NCBI GenBank assembly: GCA_030589055.1
Contig: JAUUWK010000001.1
Span: 1-37,712 of the forward strand
Origin: Candidatus Bathyarchaeota archaeon
GTDB taxonomy: Archaea > Thermoproteota > Bathyarchaeia > Bathyarchaeales > Bathycorpusculaceae
Length of the DNA stretch: 37,712 bases
Reading direction: 5' to 3'
Below the pieces are notes generated by a model. The model saw only the letters and a list, made by a program, of their open reading frames with translations. It searched no databases and was not told the origin of the DNA. The position numbers were made by a program, and so were the translations under genes. Shown here in pieces: positions 30,628-37,712 of the stretch (position 1 is its first letter; each line of letters opens with the position of its first letter).

Positions 30628-30726
30628 CGACATGTTGCGTTCGCACACTTGTTTGTCTCACAGTCTTCTGGATAAGTGTAGATATTGATTTTCATTTTTT
30701 ATTTCTAATGCATAAGGTTTTTCTGA

Positions 30727-31014
30727 GATGTTGGAAGCGCGCGCGCCATAACAAACATGACTCGAGTATACTACCTCTTCTTAATATCCTATCCAAACTA
30801 CAGCGGCTACAGAATAGAACATGACCCATTGTACACTGTCTACTTTGCCCCAACCACTGAAGCTGGACCTAACCTCGGCGACCTTGTATTGATCGCGGCA
30901 ATAGCAAGCATAATAATCGTAGCGGCGGTTGTCATTCTACGGAGAAAAAACACAAAGAAAACATCTCAAACACTAACAAATCAATCCTTACCGCCACCAC
31001 CCTCAACAACCTAG
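30727..31014 (+). pseudogene. C-terminal remnant of a membrane-anchored surface protein
   Basis: The frame opens just after a TGA and immediately enters the CG tract (DVGSARAITNMTRVYYLFLI). It gives GYRIEHDPLYTVYFAP, a common ending of archaeal surface/secreted proteins, then a C-terminal membrane helix (DLVLIAAIASIIIVAAVVIL) and a basic tail (RRKNTKKTSQ). Only the last ~85 residues remain; the ectodomain and signal peptide are missing. An ATG at 30757 could start translation but there is no SD. Third remnant starting exactly at a CG tract. Confidence 0.7.
30728..30746. repeat. Alternating-CG tract, copy 6 (ATGTTGGAAGCGCGCGCGC)
   Basis: Ten bases of CG alternation (30737-30746) in a 19-mer with one mismatch to copy 4. 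It marks the 5' limit of the surface-protein remnant. Confidence 0.75.
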
Positions 31015-31205
31015 CATCCATTTTTTGCCAAGCATCGACAAGCCTGTACGCACTTCGATGGTTCCTTGGCACTTGTCTATTACCTAGGTTTAAACTTTAG
31101 ATGTTGTTTTGGCATAATCGAGCTTTTGTGGAACGCAATGTTTCCTCTATAATTGGTTTTTTGCCTTGGATGGTAACTGTAAGGTTCGGCTTGGTAACTG
31201 GAAAA

Positions 31206-31889
31206 TTATAGAATTAGCGGGTATATCTCCTTTGTCACGTATTCCAGATACTTTTCTTTGTCTGTCAAATCGAATATTGTTACTGAGGTGTCTCTTGTAA
31301 CACCGACTACGTAGCCGTATTCCTTGGATCTCGCAACAACATACCACAAGTCACCGTGCTTACAATAGTCCTCGAAAACTGAAGTGTTTATCAAGTCTGG
31401 TCCATAAAGCGAAAGCTTATTCACATTGGGAATATCGACATTGTCGAAAAACGTGATTTTCGTATCCTGTCGATTCTTCAAGTGGAATTCCATTAAAGTT
31501 TCAGGTGAGATTCTAGCTTCCAGTATGTCGCCCACTTTTTCGAAGAGAATTTTGCTCAGTTTGTTTGCCATGAAATTAGCTAAACGTTTCTTCTCTACTA
31601 TAGTCAAAAACGTTGCACCATCATGTTCAGCGAAGCTGAAGAGAGCTTCAACAGTTCGTGGCAATGGCATAACTTTGCCTCTGTGAAAAACGTTAATTAT
31701 GTGATCATGAGAATAGACTCCCCTAAGCATGTTGTCCTTTGCTAGAAGACCCACAACCTCCGTTACAAGAGTATACTTGTAATCACCTTCCTCATAAGGC
31801 TCTTCAACGAGATGTCCTTCAAGCCTCGACCCAGTTTCAGCCAGCGAAAGCGATTCAACAAGCCTAAAGACCTTTCCAGCAACAACCAT
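31206..31889 (-). CDS. Uncharacterised protein (227 residues)
   Basis: Soluble, with mixed strands and helices: AGKVFRLVESLSLAETGSRL, then a long helix near residue 100 (VEKKRLANFMANKLSKILFE) and a C-terminal strand-rich part (GVTRDTSVTIFDLTDKEKYL). No cysteine motif, membrane segment or catalytic signature I recognise. Coding quality looks good over the whole length. Located 30 bp downstream of the putative metallopeptidase gene on the same strand, so probably co-transcribed with it. Confidence 0.6.
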   Translation of the reverse strand: MVVAGKVFRLVESLSLAETGSRLEGHLVEEPYEEGDYKYTLVTEVVGLLAKDNMLRGVYSHDHIINVFHRGKVMPLPRTVEALFSFAEHDGATFLTIVEKKRLANFMANKLSKILFEKVGDILEARISPETLMEFHLKNRQDTKITFFDNVDIPNVNKLSLYGPDLINTSVFEDYCKHGDLWYVVARSKEYGYVVGVTRDTSVTIFDLTDKEKYLEYVTKEIYPLIL

Positions 31890-31922
31890 AAGCTCAACAC
31901 CTAGCCTTTTAGTATGCAGTAT

Positions 31923-32336
31923 TCACTTAAGAAATTTAAGTTTCATTTTCTTCTCAGCCGTTTTCCCGTTCATCCCCTCTGTGTCTCTGTTCATTTTCAA
32001 CCATAGAGAATCATCTTTCCACAATGTAAACTCGTCTTTTCTAGCTCTTTCATGAGCTTCATCTCTTTCAAATCCTTTAGCTCGGTAATATGGTTCTTTG
32101 AGTTCATGGAAAATTACGTACTTCGTGTAGGGCTTCCACTTTTCACAAATCCAAATTTCCCTAAGAGGAATGCACAGTTCACTTGCGGCGTTAGTCGTAA
32201 TCAACTCGTTTTCGCATACGATGTTGTAAGTTGCATTGTAATCGTCTGAAACTCCGTGCGGAGCATAAATAATTTTGCAGAGATATTCACTCGGCAACTT
32301 TTCTGTTTCTTCATGTAGATTCTCTACAGATTTCAT
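31923..32336 (-). CDS. Putative HExxE-type small metalloenzyme, unknown
   Basis: 137 residues from ATG 32336, chosen because ATAGGAG lies 5 bases upstream and a TATA box (TGTTTAAAAAGCG, minus strand, 32371-32384) sits about 35-48 bp upstream; an in-frame ATG at 32384 would overlap that box. The motif HELKEPYYRAKGFERDEAHE contains His-Glu-x2-Glu followed by an AHExA helix, a pattern of small zinc peptidases or metal-binding proteins ('HE-x-x-E ... G-x-x-x-x-x-AH-x-x-A-x-x-x-E'). Divergent from the SMC operon with about 120 bp between starts. Catalytic role not proven. Confidence 0.5.
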   Translation of the reverse strand: MKSVENLHEETEKLPSEYLCKIIYAPHGVSDDYNATYNIVCENELITTNAASELCIPLREIWICEKWKPYTKYVIFHELKEPYYRAKGFERDEAHERARKDEFTLWKDDSLWLKMNRDTEGMNGKTAEKKMKLKFLK

Positions 32337-32396
32337 GCAACTCCTATCCTTAAATGGAAATGTGCAGCAACGCTTTTTAAACATGAACTCAGCCTA

Positions 32397-32410
32397 ATTG
32401 TTTTAATAAG
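32397..32410 (+). promoter_or_regulatory. TATA region of the SMC–kleisin–KITE operon
   Basis: ATTGTTTTAATAAG, about 45-58 bp before the SMC-like ATG; GAGGT lies roughly 12 bases before the start codon. The divergent gene uses the TATA at 32371-32384. Confidence 0.4.
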
Positions 32411-32454
32411 AGACTTTTGACTCTATTACTACGCTAAAAGAGGTTGCTTCTCCA

Positions 32455-34419
32455 ATGCTGATTCAAGAGGTAATCCTGGAAAACTTTATGAGTTACGAAT
32501 ATGCTAGGGTACCCTTCAAATCAGGCGTAAACGTTATCTGTGGACCCAACGGTTCGGGGAAATCTTCACTTTTATTAGCTATTTCTGTGGCATTGGGGCA
32601 GTCTTACACTGAGCGATCTAGAAAGTTGAGCGATCTGATACGGTGGGGAAGAGATCAAGCCCGTGTGACGCTGGTTCTAGACAACACTAAGATTGGTAAA
32701 CGTAGACCTGTTCCCAAATTTAAGAAAGACCAAATTTTCCTTACACGTGCTCTGCGGAAGGATGGCAAATACTGGTTTGCGCTTGAAAACAGGGCAGCCA
32801 CAAAAGCTGAAGTTGAAAGGCTTCTAGCTAGGCTCGGCGTCGACCCTGATAACATGCTTATTATTATGCATCAGAACATGGTTGAACAGTTTACCGTGCT
32901 TTCTCCACAGGAAAAGTTGCGAATGGTTGAGGCTGCCGTTGGGCTTGAATCCTATCGCCAAAACGTGCTGAAGGCACGGAAGAAGCTGACACGCATATCA
33001 AGTCAAGAGAGTTCAATAAGTGAGCTTCTGGAATCAGCCGAACAGACGCTTAACTACTGGAGGGAACAGTATGACCGGTACCAAGAGAAAAAGCAACTAC
33101 TGACTAAACGGAGATTCTTGGAAAGGGAACTCGCTTGGGCAGGAGCGACAAGAAGAGAAAACATAGTTAAAGAATTAGAAGCAAACACGAAAAAACAACA
33201 GAATGTTCTAAATCAGATTGAAGACGAAACCAAAGAGATAGTAGGTCAACTTCAAATTCAGCAAAACCAGCTCGAAAAGATAAAGGATGAATGGAAAAAG
33301 CTTTTTGACGACCGTCTAAGCCTTGAACGTGAAAAAGCCAAAGGCGATTCGACAATCTCCCTGTGCGAACAGCTGCTGAAAGAAACGGCAATACTAGAGA
33401 ATGCTATTCGAAGCGGAAATCCTTCTCCCTTAGTAAGTCAAAGCTTTGAGAAAACTGTTTCAAATCGTTTTAAGCTCCTACGAAGTGAAAACCTGAAGGA
33501 GATAATACAGAACTTTGATCAGCAACTTTCAAAACTGAACACCAAAATAACGGAAAACAAAAAGGGAATGGAAAGCCTAGAAGAGAACGTTGAAAAGGTT
33601 AGCACTCACGCTTTGGACAGCAGAATTAAGTTAGCGTTGCTTCAGTACCGTGAAGAAAACGTAGAAGCTGAACTTGAAAGATTGAAAAGGGAACTGAGAG
33701 AGGCAAAAACCTACTTGGATGAAGCACTAAGAAAAGCGGAGCAGATAGGACTCCGAATCGCCGTGATAAAAAGTGTTAGTGAGATTCTTGACGAGATTAG
33801 AGTTACAGACGGGCATTTAGCTGCCCTTTCTGATGTTTCCGAAGATATAGAACGAATGTATGAATCTTATTCGAAGCTTTACTTAGAGCTGAAGGAGAAG
33901 GCAAGACTTGTTGCTGAAAACCGTGAAAAGACACTGGAAGAAATCAAAGCGAGAATGCAGGCTTGGCGAACAGTGATCCAAAGCCTCCTAGACCGCGTGA
34001 ACCTACAATATCAAAAGATTCTCACGCAAGCCCAAGCCCTTGGAGAGGTCAGACTTGTCAATGGACAAGATATAGAGGCTGCTGGACTTGGAATTCTCGT
34101 AGGTTTCAAGGGCAGCAAACCAGTTCCACTTAATGGTTACACGCAAAGCGGTGGAGAAAGAACAACAGCAACCATAAGCTTTCTGCTGGCTTTGCAGCAA
34201 CATGTTCGTTCACCTTTCCGCGCTGTTGACGAATACGATATCCACATGGACCCGAAAAACCGTGAAATAATCGCAAAGATGCTCGTTTCAACAGTTAAAG
34301 ACGCAAACGCTCAATACATTGTTCTTACGCCCAGCCAGATAACATTCACAAAAGAAGAAGTAAACATAATCACAGTGCAAAACATCGAAGGAAAATCAAT
34401 AATCAGAGGGATTGCCTAA
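32455..34419 (+). CDS. Short SMC6-like ATPase
   Basis: 654 residues. N-terminal ABC-ATPase half: EVILENFMSYEYARVPFKSG, Walker A GPNGSGKSS (residues 30-38), Q-loop region MLIIMHQNMVEQFTVLSPQE. A coiled-coil (about 170-520) is shorter than in canonical SMC (~1,000-1,200 residues). C-terminal half: ABC signature TQSGGERTTATISFLL (563-578), Walker B and D-loop FRAVDEYDIHMDPKNRE (Asp592, Glu593). 'LDEFDV-x-MD-x-x-NR' is the Smc6 style; 'FMSY' and 'RSPFR' also recall Smc5/6. No Rad50 CxxC hook; a globular hinge is not obvious. ATPase motor of a chromosome-organising or repair complex, with the two following genes as subunits (stop and start overlap, TAATG). Confidence 0.88.
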   Translation: MLIQEVILENFMSYEYARVPFKSGVNVICGPNGSGKSSLLLAISVALGQSYTERSRKLSDLIRWGRDQARVTLVLDNTKIGKRRPVPKFKKDQIFLTRALRKDGKYWFALENRAATKAEVERLLARLGVDPDNMLIIMHQNMVEQFTVLSPQEKLRMVEAAVGLESYRQNVLKARKKLTRISSQESSISELLESAEQTLNYWREQYDRYQEKKQLLTKRRFLERELAWAGATRRENIVKELEANTKKQQNVLNQIEDETKEIVGQLQIQQNQLEKIKDEWKKLFDDRLSLEREKAKGDSTISLCEQLLKETAILENAIRSGNPSPLVSQSFEKTVSNRFKLLRSENLKEIIQNFDQQLSKLNTKITENKKGMESLEENVEKVSTHALDSRIKLALLQYREENVEAELERLKRELREAKTYLDEALRKAEQIGLRIAVIKSVSEILDEIRVTDGHLAALSDVSEDIERMYESYSKLYLELKEKARLVAENREKTLEEIKARMQAWRTVIQSLLDRVNLQYQKILTQAQALGEVRLVNGQDIEAAGLGILVGFKGSKPVPLNGYTQSGGERTTATISFLLALQQHVRSPFRAVDEYDIHMDPKNREIIAKMLVSTVKDANAQYIVLTPSQITFTKEEVNIITVQNIEGKSIIRGIA

Positions 34420-35246
34420 TGCAGTCTAAAAGAACTCGGATAAAACTTGGCAGGCAAAAACTTGAAAGAATAATCGAGACGTGCAAATCTGTAGAGGAAC
34501 GTTCCCTCGACCCATTCCTGTTAGATGTTGACGAAGTCATAAGTGTAATCAAAGAGTATTTTCCAGAATGGGAACTGCCAGAAGACTTGTGCTTAGATGC
34601 TGAAACTATCCATCACATAGCTTCTGTCATAAAGCTTCAAAGCGAGTGGGTTAAACATCGTTCCACATCACTTTATACAGATCCATTTCTTTTTGAGGAG
34701 AAACTTACGCGAATAAGCAAAGAAGAGATTGTTGAGATTTTCCTGAAGGCTTGGCATCCAACGGTTGAATTAGAACAGATTTCGCTTCACAGTTTAGCGG
34801 AGGCAATCAAGTATTGGAAAAGCTTGTTGCCGTTAAATGCAAGGTGGAAAGAATTTTTCCCTGAGAAAATTGAAGCCGGTCTTGCAACAAGAGAAGAGCT
34901 GATAAAGCAGAGAGTCTTAGGAGAGAAAGCGTTCTCAGAGGAACTTGAGGACTCTTGGCTGAAATTAAAGAGGAAGGTTGAAGAGAGGGGTGAAGACGGC
35001 AAAATTCGATACTGGGATTTCATTGGTGCAGAAACTTATGAGGAAACCGTGCATAAAGCCTTCATGATAAGTTTCTTGGTCACATATGGCTATGCAACTT
35101 TGGAAATTTATCCATTGGAGGAGGAGATTTTCATTAAACCATACGAAGAGCTATTGACCAAAATCGGAGAAAAACAGTTGGTTTCAATACCTATAGCTAT
35201 CACAGCAGAAGACTGGATGAAATGGAAACGAGGCGAGCTACAGTGA
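34419..35246 (+). CDS. Kleisin-like subunit (ScpA/Nse4-like)
   Basis: 275 residues. The N-terminal helical part (about 28-75: SLDPFLLDVDEVISVIKEYF... LDAETIHHIASVIKLQSEW) matches the kleisin N-domain that packs on the SMC neck ('DPFxIDIxxL... A-x-L-L-x-x-K-S'). The C-terminal winged helix (about 210-265: YEETVHKAFMISFLVTYGYA... LEIYPLEEEIF) matches the kleisin C-domain that binds the SMC cap. The acidic middle would bind the KITE protein. Its position directly between the SMC and the tandem-WH gene, with overlaps on both sides, is the classic SMC–kleisin–KITE order. Sequence similarity is weak, so the family call rests on pattern and context. Confidence 0.75.
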   Translation: MQSKRTRIKLGRQKLERIIETCKSVEERSLDPFLLDVDEVISVIKEYFPEWELPEDLCLDAETIHHIASVIKLQSEWVKHRSTSLYTDPFLFEEKLTRISKEEIVEIFLKAWHPTVELEQISLHSLAEAIKYWKSLLPLNARWKEFFPEKIEAGLATREELIKQRVLGEKAFSEELEDSWLKLKRKVEERGEDGKIRYWDFIGAETYEETVHKAFMISFLVTYGYATLEIYPLEEEIFIKPYEELLTKIGEKQLVSIPIAITAEDWMKWKRGELQ

Positions 35247-35803
35247 GCAGAAGGAAAGCCTACTACACGAACAAAATTAAGAGGGCGGTTCATCTGCTCT
35301 TCTACCGAAGACACAGAAAGCCCGGAGTAAAGGGATGGGAGCTCCGGAAAGCCTTAGGCTCAGATTACCCAAAAGTCCTGAAAATTCTAGACAAACATCT
35401 AAAACCCCTCGATTTACAGGTGAAAACAGTTTTTGAGGGAGAGAAACCAGTTGGAAAACCAACTTTAGACCAGTTGAACAAGGCCAGGTTCTGCATAACA
35501 TTAAGAGGGGAATTAACACCCAAAGAAGCCAAGATGATAGGGTGGCGAATAGACGACCTCGCAGGACTAGCAATAACAATCGCCTACATAATATCCAGAA
35601 AAGGAAGAGCACCGCGAAAAGAAGTTGAAGAGCTGTTGCGCGACAAACTGCCCGAATGGAAGGTTGGAATGAACGTCGATCGGTACATTCGTTACGGATA
35701 TTTAACACAGGATGAAAATGAACAAGTATACTTGGATTGGAGAACCAATACTGAGGTTGATCAGAAAGCCCTCGTAGACCTTGTTTTGAGCGCTGAAACC
35801 TAA
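35243..35803 (+). CDS. Tandem winged-helix KITE subunit (Nse3/MAGE-like)
   Basis: 186 residues from GTG 35243 (GTGA overlap with the kleisin stop); an ATG at 35222 in the same frame would give 193. Two winged helices: WH-A about 15-60 (GVKGWELRKALGSDYPKVLK) and WH-B about 95-165 (AITIAYIISRKGRAPRKEVE... KVGMNVDRYIRYGYLTQDEN). The WH-B 'L-x-x-x-L ... x-x-Y-I-R-x-GYL' followed by a strand and 'LDWRT' resembles the MAGE/Nse3 second winged helix ('DFVRQGYLEYRR...FLWGPRA'). KITE proteins bind the kleisin linker as dimers and touch DNA. Completes a predicted Smc5/6-like complex. Confidence 0.72.
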   Translation: MSRRKAYYTNKIKRAVHLLFYRRHRKPGVKGWELRKALGSDYPKVLKILDKHLKPLDLQVKTVFEGEKPVGKPTLDQLNKARFCITLRGELTPKEAKMIGWRIDDLAGLAITIAYIISRKGRAPRKEVEELLRDKLPEWKVGMNVDRYIRYGYLTQDENEQVYLDWRTNTEVDQKALVDLVLSAET

Positions 35804-35809
35804 CGCAGT

Positions 35810-35983
35810 CTATCTTTTTATTTTATGATAGATTAATGCGATGATGTCGACAGTAATTATTGCTACGAGAACGATCAGCGGGTTGCTTAGAAACTTGTCA
35901 ACAAGAGGTTCTTCTTCCGCACTGACAGAATTGATTAACGCAAATAAAAGAAATAGAATATGCAAAATTTCGAGTTTCTTCAT
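35810..35983 (-). CDS. 57-residue membrane protein downstream of nusA
   Basis: ATG at 35983, TAG at 35810. It starts with a clear signal peptide or first membrane helix (MKKLEILHILFLLFALINSV, then SAEEE as a likely cleavage site). A short acidic segment and a second helix (LIVLVAIITVDIIALIYHKI) follow, with a basic end (KIKR). It lies 20 bp after nusA on the same strand, so probably co-transcribed with rpoA''-rpl30e-nusA, where many archaea have rps12. Function unknown. Confidence 0.7.
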   Translation of the reverse strand: MKKLEILHILFLLFALINSVSAEEEPLVDKFLSNPLIVLVAIITVDIIALIYHKIKR

Positions 35984-36003
35984 GTTCTTGGTCTCTTGAA
36001 GGT

Positions 36004-36441
36004 TTACGTTATGCTTACCTTTTCTATTTGGAAATATCTTTTAGCTAAAAAGCGGAGGCGTTCAGCGTTCCTTCCGTTTTTTCCTATGGCGACGCCTTTA
36101 TCTTTTGGATTGACTGCTACGACAGCTATTGTTTTTCCGTTAGGTGTTTCTGTTATGCGGACCTCCTTAACCATTGCTGGTTTGAGAGCATTTTTGATGA
36201 ATTGCACAGGTTCTTCTGAATATTCGATTATTTCGTGTTTTTTTCCTGTCATCCTTTCTAACGTGTGGATGTTTCTTCCGCTCCTTCCAATGGCCATTCC
36301 TATCTGTCCTTCGCTGACAACAAAGATTACACGGTTCTGTTCCTCATTGACTATGCAGTCTTTAACGCTTGCACCCGTTATACTTTCGAATAATGATATA
36401 TACCGCATTTCTTTGCTTGTGATTTTTATTCCGCTTGTCAT
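36004..36441 (-). CDS. nusA: Archaeal NusA, two KH domains
   Basis: 145 residues, the typical archaeal size (no N-terminal RNAP-binding and S1 domains of bacterial NusA). KH1 has the GxxG loop in GMAIGRSGRNIHTLERM, KH2 in GVAIGKNGRNAERLRFL. RNA-binding factor presumed to act with RNA polymerase in elongation or termination. It overlaps rpl30e by four bases (ATGA) and follows rpoA'' and rpl30e in the conserved archaeal RNA polymerase operon. Confidence 0.95.
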   Translation of the reverse strand: MTSGIKITSKEMRYISLFESITGASVKDCIVNEEQNRVIFVVSEGQIGMAIGRSGRNIHTLERMTGKKHEIIEYSEEPVQFIKNALKPAMVKEVRITETPNGKTIAVVAVNPKDKGVAIGKNGRNAERLRFLAKRYFQIEKVSIT

Positions 36442-36773
36442 TCAGTTCCTCCGTAGGACTCCTCTGGTTCCGTCTTTTCTATTAACCTAAAGATTTCTGA
36501 ATCCCCGGGCTCTTTTATACTTAACGCTGAAATGACAAAGGGTTTACCGCATACAGCGGCTAAGTCTATGGATGAGCTCTTGTATATAATTAGTGGAACA
36601 TCTGAAAGCTTACAATAATACTCTATGTCTTCATGTGTGCCTTTCGGGCAGTTCGCAGCCAAAATTATCAGTTTGGTTTTTCCATTTTTTGCGTTCTGTA
36701 TGGTGGAGTTCGCGCCAAAAAAAACTTTCCCTGTTTTGACAACAGTTGTAATCGCTTTTTCTACGTCTATCAC
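36438..36773 (-). CDS. rpl30e: Ribosomal protein eL30 (L30e) family
   Basis: 111 residues of the L7Ae/L30e fold: KTGKVFFGANSTIQNAKNGK, KLIILAANCPKGTHEDIEYY, DVPLIIYKSSSIDLAAVCGK. RNA-binding (K-turn) component of the large ribosomal subunit. The C-terminus (EKTEPEESYGGTE) is a slightly longer acidic tail than usual. The ATG overlaps the end of rpoA'' by four bases; fixed archaeal gene order. Confidence 0.95.
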   Translation of the reverse strand: MIDVEKAITTVVKTGKVFFGANSTIQNAKNGKTKLIILAANCPKGTHEDIEYYCKLSDVPLIIYKSSSIDLAAVCGKPFVISALSIKEPGDSEIFRLIEKTEPEESYGGTE

Positions 36774-37712
36774 TTGCCCTGCCTCTTCAACTTGGATGTC
36801 GACATGTATAGTTCAACTAGTCCTGTACCAATTGGTATGGATTGCCCTATTATTACGTTTTCGGTTACACCATCCAATGGGTCGCTTTCACCCCTCACGG
36901 AAGCATCAACAATATTTGGGACTGTTATTTCGAATGCGGCTCTGGCTAAAACACTTGATTTCTTACCGCTTATTCCATGTCTACCTATCTGTTGCACGTC
37001 ACCCGTGGATGTCATCGTATCCGCAACAAGCATTACATGACGGACGTCAACGTCTAAACCTTGTTCCTCCAAAACGCTTTTAGCCTCATATATTAAAGCG
37101 TTCCTAGCGGCTTCTATTCCCAACATCTTAGCTATTTCATGAACGTTATTTGTTGTCGTTCGTGAAGCCTCTACTTCGGAAATTTCTAACACTTTAGGGA
37201 GGTTTGACCCGTCTGTTCTTATGACCCATTCTCCACGTTCTTCTGTGACCAACACACGCTTTGTTTTGGGTACACCTTTGATGTGGAAAGAGGAAACCTT
37301 GGGAAGTAATTTTTTGAGGTTTTCAGCCTTTTCAGGTTTTATGTACACGCGGTTACTTCTTGTTCTTACAGTGCAGTTTGGTATCTCTAACAGATTCTTC
37401 AATTCTTCAAGTGTTATTCTTCTATCCTCCATCATTCTTTTGCTAAGTTCCACTGTTATTTCTTCTTTTATGGGATCTTCATAAATTGCTTGTGCCAAGT
37501 CTTCTATCGTCGTATGGATTATTTTGCGGGCAATCTCTGTTGCGGCTTCCTTGTTTTTTCTGTATTTTTTGGTCAAGTATATTGTCATTATAGGAGTGGA
37601 TGGAACTCGTCTCGCATCAACAATTTCTATGAGTCTTGGCAGTCCTAGGGTTACGTTCTGCTCTCGAACTCCTGCATAATGGAACGTTCTGAGAGTCATC
37701 TGTGTGCCTGGT
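36770..37712 (-). CDS. rpoA2: RNA polymerase subunit A'' (C-terminal part of the beta' homologue), partial
   Basis: About 313 residues visible; the frame continues past the right edge. The edge reads PGTQMTLRTFHYAGVREQNV, the conserved segment near the trigger-loop region of archaeal A'' ('EPGTQMTLRTFHYAGVAEMN'). GLPRLIEIVDARR and the C-terminal ISGKKSSVLARAAFEITVPN... DPLDGVTENVIIGQSIPIGTG follow. The apparent ATG at 37699 is internal, not the start. Forms the active-site back and clamp with A'. It heads the rpoA''-rpl30e-nusA unit. Confidence 0.96.
   Translation of the reverse strand, partial: PGTQMTLRTFHYAGVREQNVTLGLPRLIEIVDARRVPSTPIMTIYLTKKYRKNKEAATEIARKIIHTTIEDLAQAIYEDPIKEEITVELSKRMMEDRRITLEELKNLLEIPNCTVRTRSNRVYIKPEKAENLKKLLPKVSSFHIKGVPKTKRVLVTEERGEWVIRTDGSNLPKVLEISEVEASRTTTNNVHEIAKMLGIEAARNALIYEAKSVLEEQGLDVDVRHVMLVADTMTSTGDVQQIGRHGISGKKSSVLARAAFEITVPNIVDASVRGESDPLDGVTENVIIGQSIPIGTGLVELYMSTSKLKRQGK

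Noticed and set aside
35277..35708. 143-residue minus-strand frame opposite the KITE gene
   Set aside because: Leu/Arg-rich shadow without translation signals.
1..37712. rRNA, tRNA genes, CRISPR arrays, intact transposases or integrases
   Set aside because: No TPsiC-like tRNA ends, regularly spaced repeats, DDE or tyrosine-recombinase motifs were found by eye on either strand.

Overview
The window looks like a mesophilic archaeal chromosome segment, most likely from the Bathyarchaeia (former MCG) or a close TACK relative. Evidence for archaea: an archaeal-type RpoA''–L30e–NusA operon, RpoH, TATA boxes followed by leaderless or short-leader starts, frequent TTG/GTG starts, a TldD/TldE pair, and thiolase–DUF35 pairs. 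Base composition is moderately AT-rich (my estimate is low 40s % G+C, not computed). No rRNA, tRNA or CRISPR array was seen. Both ends cut through genes (a histidine kinase at the left, rpoA'' at the right).

Layout. 1-1184: two-component pair. 1269-5937: small accessory genes (double GNAT, coiled-coil protein, ChrB C-terminal domain protein, MFS transporter, winged-helix regulator with a 52-residue Cys-rich protein). 6179-9518: anaerobic ribonucleotide reductase operon nrdR-nrdD-nrdG behind a perfect 18-bp NrdR-box-like palindrome. 9669-10252: VapBC. 10466-13298 (minus): TldE/TldD protease. 13429-13977: RpoH with an extra N-terminal domain resembling the eukaryotic RPB5 jaw. 14254-14860: non-coding island with a 15-bp inverted repeat. 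16394-21467: one ordinary thiolase with a DUF35 partner, divergent from two thiolase-fold proteins that lack the catalytic Cys and His, followed by two DUF35 proteins. 22173-25798: B12-dependent acyl-CoA mutase (large subunit, B12 subunit, MeaB chaperone, cobalamin adenosyltransferase). The mutase carries isobutyryl-CoA-mutase-type substrate residues. 26586-32336: SIS, CBS, phosphatase and uncharacterised genes. 32455-35803: a tight three-gene operon coding for a short SMC6-like ATPase, a kleisin and a tandem winged-helix (Nse3/MAGE-like KITE) protein, i.e. a predicted archaeal Smc5/6-like complex. 35810-37712 (minus): rpoA''-rpl30e-nusA plus a small membrane protein.

Two levels of novelty stand out. 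First, several information-processing components look more eukaryotic than is usual for archaea: full-length RPB5-like RpoH and the SMC–kleisin–KITE operon. Second, the spacers hold alternating-CG tracts (7-10 bp of CGCGCG) in a recurring AGCGCGC context. Several sit at the 5' breakpoint of C-terminal gene remnants (Ig-like surface protein, ketoacyl-synthase-III-like enzyme, TM-anchored surface protein), and one joins an N-terminal signal-peptide fragment to an unrelated C-terminal fragment. This suggests a recombination-associated sequence element in this genome.
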